Source: Phyllobacterium sp. 628 (lineage in GTDB: Bacteria; Pseudomonadota; Alphaproteobacteria; Rhizobiales; Rhizobiaceae). From it: 64,000 nucleotides of DNA. Where the stretch lies: NCBI RefSeq assembly GCF_014189505.1, contig NZ_CP050303.1, positions 62,001 through 126,000 on the forward strand. The letters run 5' to 3'. Made by a program: the position numbers and the translations under genes. Shown in pieces: positions 35,547 to 45,116 of this stretch (the first letter of the stretch is position 1; each line of letters starts with the position of its first letter). Under the pieces are notes generated by a model, which saw only the letters and a list, made by a program, of their open reading frames with translations, had not been told where the DNA came from and did not search any database.

Positions 35547-36767
35547 ATGAACCTTTCCTATCGTTGGGTAATCGTCGGGGCTGGCGCATTGATGACCTGT
35601 GTCGCCCTCGGTGCAATGTTTTCGCTGGCTATTTTCCTGGAGCCGATGGCCCTGAGCACCCACTGGTCACGGGCGGGTATTTCCAGCGCCATGACGCTGA
35701 ACTTCCTTGTCATGGGTTTGGGCGGTTTCTTCTGGGGCTTTATCAGCGACCGCTTTGGCGCCCGGCCAGTTGTGCTGATCGGGGCGGTACTTCTCGGTCT
35801 CGCTCTGGTTCTGGCAAGCCGGGCAACCTCCCTGATTGAGTTTCAGCTGACCTACGGCATACTCGTTGGCGTTGCTGCCAGTGCCTTTTTTGCCCCGATG
35901 ATTGCGACCACCACCGGCTGGTTCGAAACGAACCGCAGCCTCGCCGTCTCTCTCGTTTCAGCTGGTATGGGCGTAGCGCCGATGACGGTATCGCCATTCG
36001 CCCGCTGGCTCATATTGGCCTATGACTGGCAAACAGCAATGTTCGTTATCGGCATTCTCTCGTGGATACTGCTGATACCGGCAGCGCTTTTGGTCCGGCG
36101 CCCTCCGATATCGACTCAAGATGAGAACGCTCCCGATACAATCGCAGACCGCGCCGATATTTCCCTCGCGCGGGTATTCCGGTCGAAGCAGTTTATCGTT
36201 CTCGGCGGCACATTCTTTGCCTGTTGTGCGGCGCATTCGGGCCCGATCTTTCACATGGTGAGCTATGCAACGATTTGCGGCGTTGGACCTATGGCAGCGG
36301 TCAGCATTTACAGCGTCGAAGGCCTTGCAGGCCTGTTCGGACGATTGATCTATGGAACGCTCGCAGACAGGCTTGGCGTAAAACGCGTTCTGGTCGCTGG
36401 CCTGTTCATTCAGGCCTTTGCCATTGCGACCTATGTGCTTGTCAGCCGGCTGGAAGAATTCTACGCGCTTGCTCTCATCTTCGGATCCGCTTATGGCGGC
36501 GTGATGCCGCTTTACGCGGTCCTTGCCCGGGAATATTTCGGCCCCCGTATCATCGGCACAGTCTTTGGAGCAGCGACCATGCTGTCGAGCATCGGCATGG
36601 CCTTTGGTCCATTGGTTGGAGGCTGGATATTCGATACGTCAGGCAGCTACGCCTGGCTCTATCTCGGTTCGGCCGCAGTCGGACTTGGTGCTGTAGCCAT
36701 CGCGCTTGCATTCCCGCCCTTCGCAACTCCAGCCATGCGATCCGCTGCGCCAGCAGGCGCCGGGTAG
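35547..36767 (+). CDS. MFS transporter
   Basis: 406 residues, 12 spans, starting MNLSYRWVIVGAGALMTCVALGA. Motif GFISDRFGARPVVLIG between spans 2 and 3 and YGTLADRLGVKRVL in the second half resemble monocarboxylate or oxalate/formate antiporter-type carriers (OFA/MCT group), but the substrate is not fixed. GAGGAG precedes the ATG by 9 bases. Divergent from marR-SDR, 233 bases from the palindromic operator, so a shared substrate pathway is plausible. Confidence 0.82.
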   Translation: MNLSYRWVIVGAGALMTCVALGAMFSLAIFLEPMALSTHWSRAGISSAMTLNFLVMGLGGFFWGFISDRFGARPVVLIGAVLLGLALVLASRATSLIEFQLTYGILVGVAASAFFAPMIATTTGWFETNRSLAVSLVSAGMGVAPMTVSPFARWLILAYDWQTAMFVIGILSWILLIPAALLVRRPPISTQDENAPDTIADRADISLARVFRSKQFIVLGGTFFACCAAHSGPIFHMVSYATICGVGPMAAVSIYSVEGLAGLFGRLIYGTLADRLGVKRVLVAGLFIQAFAIATYVLVSRLEEFYALALIFGSAYGGVMPLYAVLAREYFGPRIIGTVFGAATMLSSIGMAFGPLVGGWIFDTSGSYAWLYLGSAAVGLGAVAIALAFPPFATPAMRSAAPAGAG

Positions 36768-36927
36768 CGCGGCGCATGCCCTTCACGATTCTTCCTTGGC
36801 GCGACTTAGACGTGGCGCCTACCTGTGGAGAGAAGGGCAAAACGATCCATCCCGGGATAAATGCCGTGCTACATGGTAGTGGTGTTGCAGGCATGATGCC
36901 TTTTACGGAACAACTGCTGGGGGCATT

Positions 36928-37242
36928 ATGATTGAGCAAAAACCGTTAAGTTCGATATTACGGATAACGTATTTTGCCTCCAGCTTCGTTTTCGCAATTC
37001 TGATCACCATTGGATTATCGGTCGTATATCTTGGGGCGACGCCAAATCCTGCACTGAATAAAATCGATGTTGGCGGGTTCGTTGTCGGGGCATTGTTTGT
37101 ATGTGCGCTGCTCATTGCCCTGTGCTGGATGGCATATTTTCCCCTTCGCCGGCATCCAAGGCTTATCCGAATTGCCACATCCACCTTCGGTCTTGTGGTC
37201 GTTATATCCGTTATTCTCGCCGCTGTGATCGACTGGGGTTGA
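36928..37242 (+). CDS. Small membrane protein, unknown function
   Basis: 104 residues with three spans (ITYFASSFVFAILITIGLSV, GGFVVGALFVCALLIALCW, FGLVVVISVILAAVIDWG). GGGGGC lies 3-8 bases before the ATG. No family recognised. Confidence 0.55.
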   Translation: MIEQKPLSSILRITYFASSFVFAILITIGLSVVYLGATPNPALNKIDVGGFVVGALFVCALLIALCWMAYFPLRRHPRLIRIATSTFGLVVVISVILAAVIDWG

Positions 37243-37346
37243 TGTGAGCTGCGACGAAAACCGGGCTTTATCACAGCGCCAGCTTCAAATGCCTTGCACG
37301 CACGTCGTGATGCGCCGATTACTCGATATCCGCCCCAATTGAACTT

Positions 37347-38052
37347 TTACGCAGATATATAATCGGGAAATTCGGCGCTGATCAGGTCGATGATCGACAG
37401 TGTACCGGACAGATGTTTGCGAAGCGCGGCGGTCGCTGCGTCCGGTTTGCCGGAGGCAATCCCCGCGACGATTGCCTCATGGTCGGCAAGTACGGTCTTC
37501 ATCTTGCCGGGCATCGGCAGGTTGAGGGCGCCGCAGCCGGTCGAGATGCACACTCTGGCGCCGCACGTTCTCCCACAGCTGCAGAATGCCGGTCTTCTCA
37601 TAGAGTTTTTGATGGAACTCGCGGTCGATGCTGTCGAACGTGTCATAGGCTTCGGGCGTGGTGACGGCTTTTTGCCGGGCAAGGATTGCTCCCAGCTCGG
37701 CCGCCGTCTCGGCCGACGCCTCTTCAGTCAGCCGCCGAACTGCTTCGAGTTCGATAGAAAGCCGCAGGAATTGCGCCTGCCTAGCGTGGTTGATATCAAT
37801 CTTGGCGACCACCGTCGCATATTGCGGATAGACGTCGACGATCCCCTCCTCCTGCAGCCGCATCAGGGCATCGCGCACCGGCGTCTGGCTGATACCAAAT
37901 TCCAGTTGCAGCGAAGCGCGCGACAGAATCGTACCCGGCACCAGCTCTACCTTGAGAATCCGCTCCCGCAGAATCTCGTGCACTTGCAGCGCCACCTGCC
38001 GCGACCGGTCCAACTGCCTGCCCCTGATTATTCCATTCATGCGCTTATCCAT
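37347..38052 (-). pseudogene. GntR-family (FCD) regulator, frameshifted
   Basis: N-terminal winged HTH (ILRERILKVELVPGTILSRASLQLEFGISQTPVRDALMRLQEEGIV in pieces) and an FCD effector domain (LRLSIELEAVRRLTEEAS, YDTFDSIDREFHQKLYEKTG, LWENVRRQSVHLDRLRR) run in one frame. At a GGG on the plus strand (37526-37528) the frame breaks; dropping one base continues as LNLPMPGKMKTVLADHEAIV to FPDYISA, giving 234 residues, the usual FadR/FCD length. Divergent from the ABC importer operon, which it likely represses. Confidence 0.75.
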
Positions 38053-38069
38053 CCATCTTCCTGTCCAAA

Positions 38070-38113
38070 CACTAAAACACACAATCAGGGTTGATGCACT
38101 GATGTTTTAGTGC
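38070..38113. promoter_or_regulatory. Inverted repeats between gntR and the ABC operon
   Basis: CACTAAAACA (38070-38079) and TGTTTTAGTG (38103-38112) are perfect arms about three helical turns apart; nested in the right part GCACT-N8-AGTGC (38096-38113) forms a second, compact repeat. Position between the divergent gntR and SBP starts makes this the likely GntR operator region. Confidence 0.55.
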
Positions 38114-38185
38114 TTCAATGCATTTATCCGCTTTGGGAGTGAAGCGGGCGGACCGTAAAGGCCGCGCATCCTTGGGAGGAAAAAC

Positions 38186-39190
38186 ATGCGACTGCTTATC
38201 GGCGGGATGACCGCTATCGCCATTGCTCTGGGGCTTGCTTGTCCGGGCCAGGCACAGGAAAAGACCAATCTCTCCATTACCCGTCAGCCCGGTATTCTCT
38301 ATCTGGCCAGTCACGTGATGGAGACCCAGAAGCTTATTGAGAAGGAAGCCGCTGCCGAAGGCCTTGCCGGCGTTACTGTGGAGTGGCGCACTTTCAGCGG
38401 TGGCGGCGCCCAGACGGATGCGCTGCTCGCGGGCAATGTCGATGTGGTCAACACCGGCACAGGCAACCTTCTGCTACTGTGGGATCGCACCCGCGGCAAG
38501 GTGAAGGGTATTATCACCAGTTCGGCGCAACCGGTCATCATGGTGTCCAACGACCCGCGCATCAAGTCGCTGAAGGATATCCAGGCGGGTGACAAGATTG
38601 CCGTGCCGACTGTCGGCGTCTCCACTCAGGCGATCCTGCTGCAGATGGCGGCAGCCAAGCTTTATGGTGACGATCAGGTCAAGAAATTTGATCCGAATAC
38701 AGTGCAGCTTGGACACCCGGACGCAGTGGCGGCAATCGCCAATTCACAGCATGAGGTGAAGAATCACTTCTCCGCACCGCCCTTCCAATATGTCGAGCTG
38801 AAGCAGACCGGCGTTCATAAAGTAACGGATTCGCGCGAAATTCTCGGCGGCGCGTTGACCCAGGCGACCTTCTTCACGACCACCACTTTTGCCGATGCCA
38901 ATCCAAAACTGGTCAAGGCGCTGCGCTCCGCCACCGAAGAAGCGGTCGCCTTCATCAAGAAGGATCCCAAGGCGGCGCTTGAGGCCTACAAATCCGTTTC
39001 CGGCGACAAGACCAGCCTCCATGACTTGCTGGCCATGCTGAAGGAGCCCGGTATGGACGAATGGCGCACCGATCCTCAGGGCACGATGAAGTTCGCTGAA
39101 CACCTTCACAAGGTCGGTACGCTCAAATCCATGCCCAAAGCCTGGACCGACTATTATCTGCCCGACAGCGCCTATTTGAACGGCAACTGA
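38186..39190 (+). CDS. ABC transporter substrate-binding protein (NMT1/TauA-like)
   Basis: 334 residues with signal peptide (LLIGGMTAIAIALGLACPGQA-QE). The mature part fits NMT1-like binding proteins: RQPGILYLASHVMETQ, FSGGGAQTDALLAGNVDVVNTGTG, KDIQAGDKIAVPTVG. These bind sulphonates, aromatics or thiamine precursors; the downstream sugar-acid enzymes suggest an organic acid here. First gene of a five-gene operon behind the GntR operator; GGGAGG is 9 bases before the ATG. Confidence 0.85.
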   Translation: MRLLIGGMTAIAIALGLACPGQAQEKTNLSITRQPGILYLASHVMETQKLIEKEAAAEGLAGVTVEWRTFSGGGAQTDALLAGNVDVVNTGTGNLLLLWDRTRGKVKGIITSSAQPVIMVSNDPRIKSLKDIQAGDKIAVPTVGVSTQAILLQMAAAKLYGDDQVKKFDPNTVQLGHPDAVAAIANSQHEVKNHFSAPPFQYVELKQTGVHKVTDSREILGGALTQATFFTTTTFADANPKLVKALRSATEEAVAFIKKDPKAALEAYKSVSGDKTSLHDLLAMLKEPGMDEWRTDPQGTMKFAEHLHKVGTLKSMPKAWTDYYLPDSAYLNGN

Positions 39191-39255
39191 CGGGCCATGT
39201 CGCGACAGCTGCAGCGGCGACACCCGCCGCTGCCCTTTCCCAGGGAGTGAATTCC

Positions 39256-40074
39256 ATGATGCAGGCAAATATTGCCGCCGCCGAGCGCTACGCCCCGGCA
39301 CCCGAAAAAGCGCCTCTGCTTTCTGTCGATCACGTGACGCTGCGCTACAAGACGCCCAATCTGCTGATCACCGCCACTGAGGATGTCAGTTTCAAGGTGA
39401 GCGAATCCGATCGCTTTGTCCTGCTTGGGCCATCCGGCTGCGGCAAGTCCACGCTTCTGAAAGCTGTCGGTGGCTACATGGCACCATCTGCCGGCACAAT
39501 CCATATCAACGGCCGTCAGGTGAAATGTCCGGGACCGGACCGGATGATGGTATTTCAAGAATTTGATCAGTTGATGCCTTGGAAGACGGTGCTGGAAAAC
39601 GTGATGTTTCCGCTTCTCGTCGCCCGCAAGCTGCCCAGAGCCCAAGCCGACGCGCTGGCCCGCGAATATATCGACAAGGTGAAGCTGACCCGCGCCGTCG
39701 ACAGCTATCCGCATACCCTGTCGGGCGGCATGAAGCAACGCGTGGCGATCGCCCGTGGCATGGCCATGCAGCCGGATATCCTGCTCATGGATGAGCCGTT
39801 CGCGGCGCTCGATGCCCTCACGCGCCGGCAGATGCAGGACGAACTGCTGCAGCTTTGGGAAGACACCAAGTTCACCGTCATCTTCGTCACTCACTCGATC
39901 GCCGAGGCGATCAAGATTTCCAACCGCATCCTGCTTCTGTCGCCGCATCCGGGACGGGTGAAGGCCGAAGTCGTTGATGTCGACAAGGTGAGCCATGGGG
40001 ACGGCAGCGCCGCTGCCCTTGAGCGCGACATTCACGACCTGCTGTTTTCCAACGAACCCGGTCACAAGGAATAA
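39256..40074 (+). CDS. ABC transporter ATP-binding protein (SsuB/TauB-like)
   Basis: 272 residues from MMQANIAAAERY. Walker A GPSGCGKST, Q-loop MMVFQEFDQLMPW, signature LSGGMKQRVAIARG, Walker B ILLMDEPFAALD, H-loop FVTHSIAEA, all intact. AGGGAG is 8 bases before the ATG. Energises import with the neighbouring permease and binding protein. Confidence 0.92.
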   Translation: MMQANIAAAERYAPAPEKAPLLSVDHVTLRYKTPNLLITATEDVSFKVSESDRFVLLGPSGCGKSTLLKAVGGYMAPSAGTIHINGRQVKCPGPDRMMVFQEFDQLMPWKTVLENVMFPLLVARKLPRAQADALAREYIDKVKLTRAVDSYPHTLSGGMKQRVAIARGMAMQPDILLMDEPFAALDALTRRQMQDELLQLWEDTKFTVIFVTHSIAEAIKISNRILLLSPHPGRVKAEVVDVDKVSHGDGSAAALERDIHDLLFSNEPGHKE

Positions 40075-40078
40075 AGCC

Positions 40079-40948
40079 ATGCTGTCTCCAAACATCATCC
40101 TTGCGCCGGATGCCGATGCGCCCAAGCCCTATGACAACGTCAAGCCGGTTGAACAGAAGCTGAGCGCATTCGAAACGCTCTGGGGCATCGGGGCGCTGCG
40201 CAAGACATTGCTGATCCTGATCCTGGCGATCATCTGGCAGGTCTACGCTTCCTACCTCGACAATCCGCTGCTGTTCCCGACACTCAGCGACACGATCCTT
40301 ACGCTGATCGACCGCTTCGCCGACGGAGTGTTGCCGGCGCGTATATGGACGACGTTGCAGGTCCTGTTCATGGGTTATGTCATCGGCACCGTACTTGCCG
40401 CATTCCTGACCGTGCTCGCCATCAACACCCGCATCGGCACCGATTTCCTCGAGACCATGACGGCGATGTTCAACCCGCTGCCAGCCATTTCGCTGTTGCC
40501 GCTCGCGCTTATCTGGTTCGGGCTTGGTGCCTCAAGTCTTGTTTTCGTACTCATCCATTCGGTGCTCTGGGCCGTTGCACTCAACACCCATTCCGGCTTC
40601 CTCGGCGTGTCGCGCACGCTGCGCATGGTCGGTGCAAACTATGGCTTGACCGGCATTCCCTATGTGCTGCGTATCCTTGTACCGGCCGCTTTCCCGTCCA
40701 TCCTCACCGGCCTGAAGATCGGCTGGGCCTTCGCCTGGCGCACCCTCATCGCCGCCGAACTCGTATTTGGCGTCTCGTCCGGACAGGGCGGTCTCGGCTG
40801 GTTCATCTTTGAGAACCGCAACCTCTTGGATATTCCTGCGGTATTTGCCGGACTTCTCACCGTCATCATCATCGGCCTGATCGTCGAGAACCTGGTGTTC
40901 CAGACGATCGAACGCCACACCATCCAGAAATGGGGCATGAAGGAGTAG
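40079..40948 (+). CDS. ABC transporter permease (SsuC/TauC-like)
   Basis: 289 residues from MLSPNIILAPDADAPKP, about six spans. The EAA-type loop that contacts the ATPase appears as RTLRMVGANYGLTGIPYVLRILVPAAFPSI in pieces, followed by GLKIGWAFAWRTLIAAELVFG, typical of nitrate/sulphonate/taurine permeases. Starts 4 bases after the ATPase stop. Confidence 0.9.
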   Translation: MLSPNIILAPDADAPKPYDNVKPVEQKLSAFETLWGIGALRKTLLILILAIIWQVYASYLDNPLLFPTLSDTILTLIDRFADGVLPARIWTTLQVLFMGYVIGTVLAAFLTVLAINTRIGTDFLETMTAMFNPLPAISLLPLALIWFGLGASSLVFVLIHSVLWAVALNTHSGFLGVSRTLRMVGANYGLTGIPYVLRILVPAAFPSILTGLKIGWAFAWRTLIAAELVFGVSSGQGGLGWFIFENRNLLDIPAVFAGLLTVIIIGLIVENLVFQTIERHTIQKWGMKE

Positions 40949-40990
40949 CCTTCGAGCGCTCTTTTCCCGGCTCCAAAGAAGGTCAGTCCC

Positions 40991-42727
40991 ATGAGAGATA
41001 GAAAAACACCCGATACGCTGCGAAGCGCGCGCTGGTTCGCGCCCGATGATCTGCGTTCGTTCGGTCACCGGTCCCGCATGATGCAGCTGGGTTATGCGGA
41101 AGAGGACTTTCGCGACAAACCGGTCATTGGCATCCTCAATACATGGTCGGAGCTGAACACCTGCCATTCGCACTTCAAGGAGCGGGTGCAGGATGTCAAA
41201 CGCGGCGTCAGCCAAGCCGGTGCCTTTCCCGTCGAAATGCCCTCCCTTTCAGTTGACGAGAGCTTCACCAAGCCGACCTCGATGCTCTATCGCAACATGC
41301 TGGCGATGGAGACGGAGGAGATGATCCGCTCGCATCCGCTCGACGGCGTCGTGCTGATGGGCGGCTGCGACAAGACCACGCCCGGTCTGGTGATGGGTGC
41401 GATTTCCGCAGGCGTGCCGATGATCTACCTCCCCGCCGGGCCAATGCTGCGCGGCAATTATGCCGGCAAGATCCTTGGCTCCGGTTCGGATGCCTGGAAA
41501 TATTGGGATGAACGCCGCGCCGGCAATATTTCCGATGCCGAATGGCTGGGCGTGCAAGGCGGCATCGCCCGCTCGGCCGGCACCTGCATGACTATGGGCA
41601 CCGCCTCGACAATGACCGCGATCGCCGACGCGATGGGCCTGACCTTGCCCGGCGCCTCATCGATCCCGGCCGTCGATGCAAACCACCAGCGCATGTCCGC
41701 CTCGTGCGGCCGTCGCATTGTCGATATGGTTTGGGAAGACCTCACACCAGACCTGATCATCACCGAAGCTGCCTGCCGCAACGCCGCGATCGTCGCCATG
41801 GCGACGGGCTGTTCCACCAATGCGGTCGTCCATCTGATCGCGATGGCCCGCCGCGCCGGTGTCGACCTGACGCTGGACGACCTCGATGCGCTTGGTCGCG
41901 TCACCCCGTTGATCGCCAATGTCCGCCCCTCCGGCAAGGACTATCTGATGGAGGATTTTTTCTACGCAGGCGGCCTGCGGGCCCTGATGAAACAGCTCGG
42001 CGACCGGCTGGAGCTTTCGGCCCTGACAGTCACCGGCAAGACCATGGGTGAAAACCTCGAAGGCGCGCAGGTCTATAATGACGACGTCATCCGCCCGCTT
42101 TCCAACCCGGTCTATCACGAAGGATCTCTCGCCGTCGTGCGCGGCAATCTCTGCCCCAACGGCGCCGTGATCAAGCCTGCCGCCTGCGATCCGAAATACC
42201 ACGTGCATCAGGGCCCGGCTTTGGTCTTTGACAGTTACCCCGAGATGAAAAAAGCGATCGACGACGAAAACCTTGGCGTGACGCCGGACCATGTTCTGGT
42301 GCTGCGCAATGCCGGCCCGCTGGGCGGCCCGGGTTTTCCGGAATGGGGTATGCTTCCCATTCCGAAAGCGCTGATCAAACAGGGGCACCGCGATATGCTA
42401 CGTATCTCCGACGCCCGCATGTCCGGCACCTCCTACGGTGCCTGCGTGCTGCATGTATCGCCGGAAAGTTATATCGGCGGCCCGCTCGCGTTGCTCAAGA
42501 CAGGTGACATCATCCGATTGGACTTGCCGAACCGCAGCCTCGACATGCTGGTCGATGCGGCCGAGCTCGCCCGCCGCAAGGCCGAATGGAAGGCACCGGA
42601 ACCCCGCTTTCAGCGCGGCTATGGCTGGATGTTCTCCCGCCATGTCACACAGGCCGATCAAGGCTGCGACTTCGATTTTCTGGAAACCGGCTTTGGCAAA
42701 TCAACCGGCGAACCGGATATTTACTGA
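40991..42727 (+). CDS. IlvD/Edd-family sugar-acid dehydratase
   Basis: 578 residues. Iron-sulphur cysteines C59 (NTWSELNTCHSH), C126 (GGCDKTTPG) and C199 (AGTCMTMGTASTM) are present, and the late motif RISDARMSGTSYG is conserved. The GTCMTMGTAST form is typical of pentonate/hexonate dehydratases (arabinonate, xylonate, gluconate) rather than branched-chain IlvD. Expected reaction: sugar acid to 2-keto-3-deoxy acid. Located after an importer and before an RraA-like enzyme, so an acid sugar is probably taken up and dehydrated. Confidence 0.9.
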   Translation: MRDRKTPDTLRSARWFAPDDLRSFGHRSRMMQLGYAEEDFRDKPVIGILNTWSELNTCHSHFKERVQDVKRGVSQAGAFPVEMPSLSVDESFTKPTSMLYRNMLAMETEEMIRSHPLDGVVLMGGCDKTTPGLVMGAISAGVPMIYLPAGPMLRGNYAGKILGSGSDAWKYWDERRAGNISDAEWLGVQGGIARSAGTCMTMGTASTMTAIADAMGLTLPGASSIPAVDANHQRMSASCGRRIVDMVWEDLTPDLIITEAACRNAAIVAMATGCSTNAVVHLIAMARRAGVDLTLDDLDALGRVTPLIANVRPSGKDYLMEDFFYAGGLRALMKQLGDRLELSALTVTGKTMGENLEGAQVYNDDVIRPLSNPVYHEGSLAVVRGNLCPNGAVIKPAACDPKYHVHQGPALVFDSYPEMKKAIDDENLGVTPDHVLVLRNAGPLGGPGFPEWGMLPIPKALIKQGHRDMLRISDARMSGTSYGACVLHVSPESYIGGPLALLKTGDIIRLDLPNRSLDMLVDAAELARRKAEWKAPEPRFQRGYGWMFSRHVTQADQGCDFDFLETGFGKSTGEPDIY

Positions 42728-42740
42728 GAAAGGAATGACC

Positions 42741-43466
42741 ATGTCCGACTACGTTCTGAGCGACGCCACCCGCGCCAAATTCAAGAAGATATCGACCGCT
42801 TCCATCGCCACGGCGCTGTTCAAGCGCGGCCTGCGCAACCAGTTTATCCAGGGCGTGCTGCCGGTGGCACCGAAAACCGAGACCATGGTCGGTCAGGCAT
42901 TCACCCTGCGCTACATCGTGGCGCGTGAGGACCGCAATCCGATCACCGTTTTCCGCAATCCGGACCATCCGCAACGCGTGGCCATCGAAACCTGCCCTCC
43001 CGGCCACGTGCTCGTCATGGACAGCCGCAAGGATGCCAGAGCTGCCACTGCCGGTTCCATTCTCATCACCCGTCTGGCGCTGCGCGGTGCTGCCGGTGTC
43101 GTCACCGATGGGGGCTTTCGTGACGCTGCCGGTATCGGCGCGCTTGACATGCCCGCCTATCATACAAAACCCTCGGCGCCGACCAACCTGACCCTGCACG
43201 AGGCTATTGACATCAACGTACCAATCTCCTGCGGCGATGTCGGGGTGTTCCCGGGCGATGTGCTGGTCGGTGATCGCGACGGCGTCATGGTCATACCCGC
43301 CCACCTTGCCGACGAACTGGCCGACGAGTGCACAGCCATGGAAAGTTTCGAGGATTTTGTGCTCATTCAGGTCAAGGCCGGAGAGGCCATCATCGGCCTT
43401 TACCCGTGCACCAAGGAAGAGCACCAGCAGAAATACGATGCGTGGCGCAAGGAACACGGGCGGTAG
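42741..43466 (+). CDS. RraA-like protein (possible HMG/CHA-type aldolase)
   Basis: 241 residues from MSDYVLSDATRAKFKKIS. The RraA fold is clear: STASIATALFKRG, GQAFTLRYI, GAAGVVTDGGFRDAAGIGALDMPAY (in pieces), with the catalytic Arg-Asp of aldolase members in GGFRD and later GDVGVFPGDVLVGDRDGVMVIP. Many such proteins in sugar-acid operons are metal-dependent aldolases or hydrolases, not RNase E inhibitors. AGGA lies 6 bases before the ATG. Last gene of the operon. Confidence 0.85.
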   Translation: MSDYVLSDATRAKFKKISTASIATALFKRGLRNQFIQGVLPVAPKTETMVGQAFTLRYIVAREDRNPITVFRNPDHPQRVAIETCPPGHVLVMDSRKDARAATAGSILITRLALRGAAGVVTDGGFRDAAGIGALDMPAYHTKPSAPTNLTLHEAIDINVPISCGDVGVFPGDVLVGDRDGVMVIPAHLADELADECTAMESFEDFVLIQVKAGEAIIGLYPCTKEEHQQKYDAWRKEHGR

Positions 43467-43552
43467 AAGAGGCCTGCAATCAGCAGATCGAGACATCGCG
43501 GGTGTCAAAAGCCATAATCACCCGGATTGATGTCAAACAGTTGGCAATGCGC

Positions 43553-44257
43553 TCACGACGTTGATGGTCCTTGAATAGGAATACTCTGCCTGTTCGGCTC
43601 GCGCGACTGTTTCATTGTCATGTCGTTCTTTACTATAGTATCCGCTAAGCGTATCTGCCTCGGCGGGCGCCGCCTGTAGATAGTGGCGACAGCGACAATA
43701 ACGGTCTCCAGTCCAAGAAGGCAGACAGCTGCCCAAAAGCCCGCTTCGTACGGGTCATACCGAGACGTTCTCAAGAGATATCCCAAGAACAGGAACGGTG
43801 CGTTCCACAGAAGACTTCCCAACAATGTCGCTGCACTGAAAGGCAGAAAATCCAGTTTAAGTATGCCCGCCGGAAGTGCCAGATAGACGCGGGCAGTCGG
43901 AATCGTTTGTCCTACTAAAGTGACCCAGAAGTGATTGCGGCGATATGCATTCGTGAGGCGGTCGTAAAGCCGCGTACTCAGAAAAATGAACTTGCCATAT
44001 CGCTTTACTTTGATCGCAACTCGCTCGCCGCCCAATGTCCGGCCAATTGCAAACCAGCAGCAAGCACCGGCTGTTGACCCTAACGTCGTCGCGGCAATGA
44101 TCGCTATGAGGTTATATGTATCGGGTATTGTCATACCCAACAGCATCAGCAAAACGTAAGAAGGAAATAAAGGCACAAACTTTTCGATGGCTGCCAGACA
44201 TGTGATGCCGATAAATCCATAACCGATCAACCATGCAATGATATGAGGTGTTTCCAT
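43553..44257 (-). CDS. DedA-family membrane protein
   Basis: 234 residues with about 5-6 hydrophobic segments. DedA features: LAAIEKFVPLFPSYVLLMLLG, TLGSTAGACCWFAIGRTLG, FWVTLVGQTIPTARVYLALPAG and the Arg-containing re-entrant loop. The family flips or transports phospholipid heads (undecaprenyl phosphate, PE). Starts 6 bases after the methyltransferase, so the two form a lipid-related operon. Confidence 0.88.
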   Translation of the reverse strand: METPHIIAWLIGYGFIGITCLAAIEKFVPLFPSYVLLMLLGMTIPDTYNLIAIIAATTLGSTAGACCWFAIGRTLGGERVAIKVKRYGKFIFLSTRLYDRLTNAYRRNHFWVTLVGQTIPTARVYLALPAGILKLDFLPFSAATLLGSLLWNAPFLFLGYLLRTSRYDPYEAGFWAAVCLLGLETVIVAVATIYRRRPPRQIRLADTIVKNDMTMKQSREPNRQSIPIQGPSTS

Positions 44258-44263
44258 CGGATA

Positions 44264-44851
44264 TCAACTCAATCCTGCCGTTTCAAAACACCGTTTAATG
44301 CGGTAGACGGATGCGGGCGGAATGTTCCGGATAGTTTTACCGACGAAGCTCTCCTCCAGTTGCAAAACATCCAGAATCTTTTTCGATACAGGACAGCGCG
44401 GACCATAGGTAATTTGGTAGAATGCGCCACCCGGACGCAGGTACTTGAAGGCTCCGTTGAGAATATTTTTGACCTGTCTCGGTGGCATTGTGAGAACGCC
44501 TAGTCCACTGACAACAGCGCCAACAGAACCGGGTTCAAACAAATCGAAATCGCCGATCCGTGCAGCATCCATGCGGAGAATCCTGGCATTGGGATATCGA
44601 CCTCTCAAGAGGCTGGCGAATTCAGAACTGTATTCTACAAGTGTAAGATTTGCCTCAGGCACACCTCGTTGAAGAAGTGAGCGCGTGAAAGGACCCGTAC
44701 CCGGGCCGAGTTCGAGCACTGGGCCCCGGTGAGGATCAATTTCCCCGGTCATCAGCGCAGAAATCTTGGATCCCGAAGGTAGAATTGCCGCAGTGCGCAG
44801 CGGATTGCGTATCCAGGAGCGGAGAAAAGGAAGGATATCTGTAAATGGCAT
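44264..44851 (-). CDS. PmtA-like phospholipid N-methyltransferase
   Basis: 195 residues from MPFTDILPFLRSWIRNPLRT. SAM motif I VLELGPGTGPFTRSLLQRG, then TLVEYSSEFASLLRGRYP and the PmtA-typical VSGLGVLTMPPRQVKNILNGA and GGAFYQITYGPRCPV. The rhizobial enzyme makes phosphatidylcholine from PE; this shorter paralogue could act on PE or another aminolipid. GAAGAAGG is 8 bases before the ATG; a GTG at 44869 is less likely. Confidence 0.82.
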   Translation of the reverse strand: MPFTDILPFLRSWIRNPLRTAAILPSGSKISALMTGEIDPHRGPVLELGPGTGPFTRSLLQRGVPEANLTLVEYSSEFASLLRGRYPNARILRMDAARIGDFDLFEPGSVGAVVSGLGVLTMPPRQVKNILNGAFKYLRPGGAFYQITYGPRCPVSKKILDVLQLEESFVGKTIRNIPPASVYRIKRCFETAGLS

Positions 44852-45116
44852 GTTTCGAACCTTCTTCACAAACCGGGATAAATGCTGAAAGCCCGACGGG
44901 TTGTCCTGTTATCGTGAGTTACTTTCATTGTTCGCTCCTGAATTGAATTGTTATTGACGAGGAGACGGATGCGGCCTCTAGATTGAGGTAGCGTGTCACG
45001 CGCCGCGGCTTGACGAAATTTGCTTCTTCCAGCCAGTTTTCCGATGCAAGGTAGGCTCAATGTAGAAAGACCACTCTGCGCGATCTCAATGGCGAGCGGA
45101 CACACAAGGAACTGCG

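Noticed and set aside
37390..38094. A 234-codon plus-strand frame across the gntR gene
   Set aside because: It crosses both parts of the GntR gene because of codon bias; the minus strand gives a clear HTH and FCD domain.
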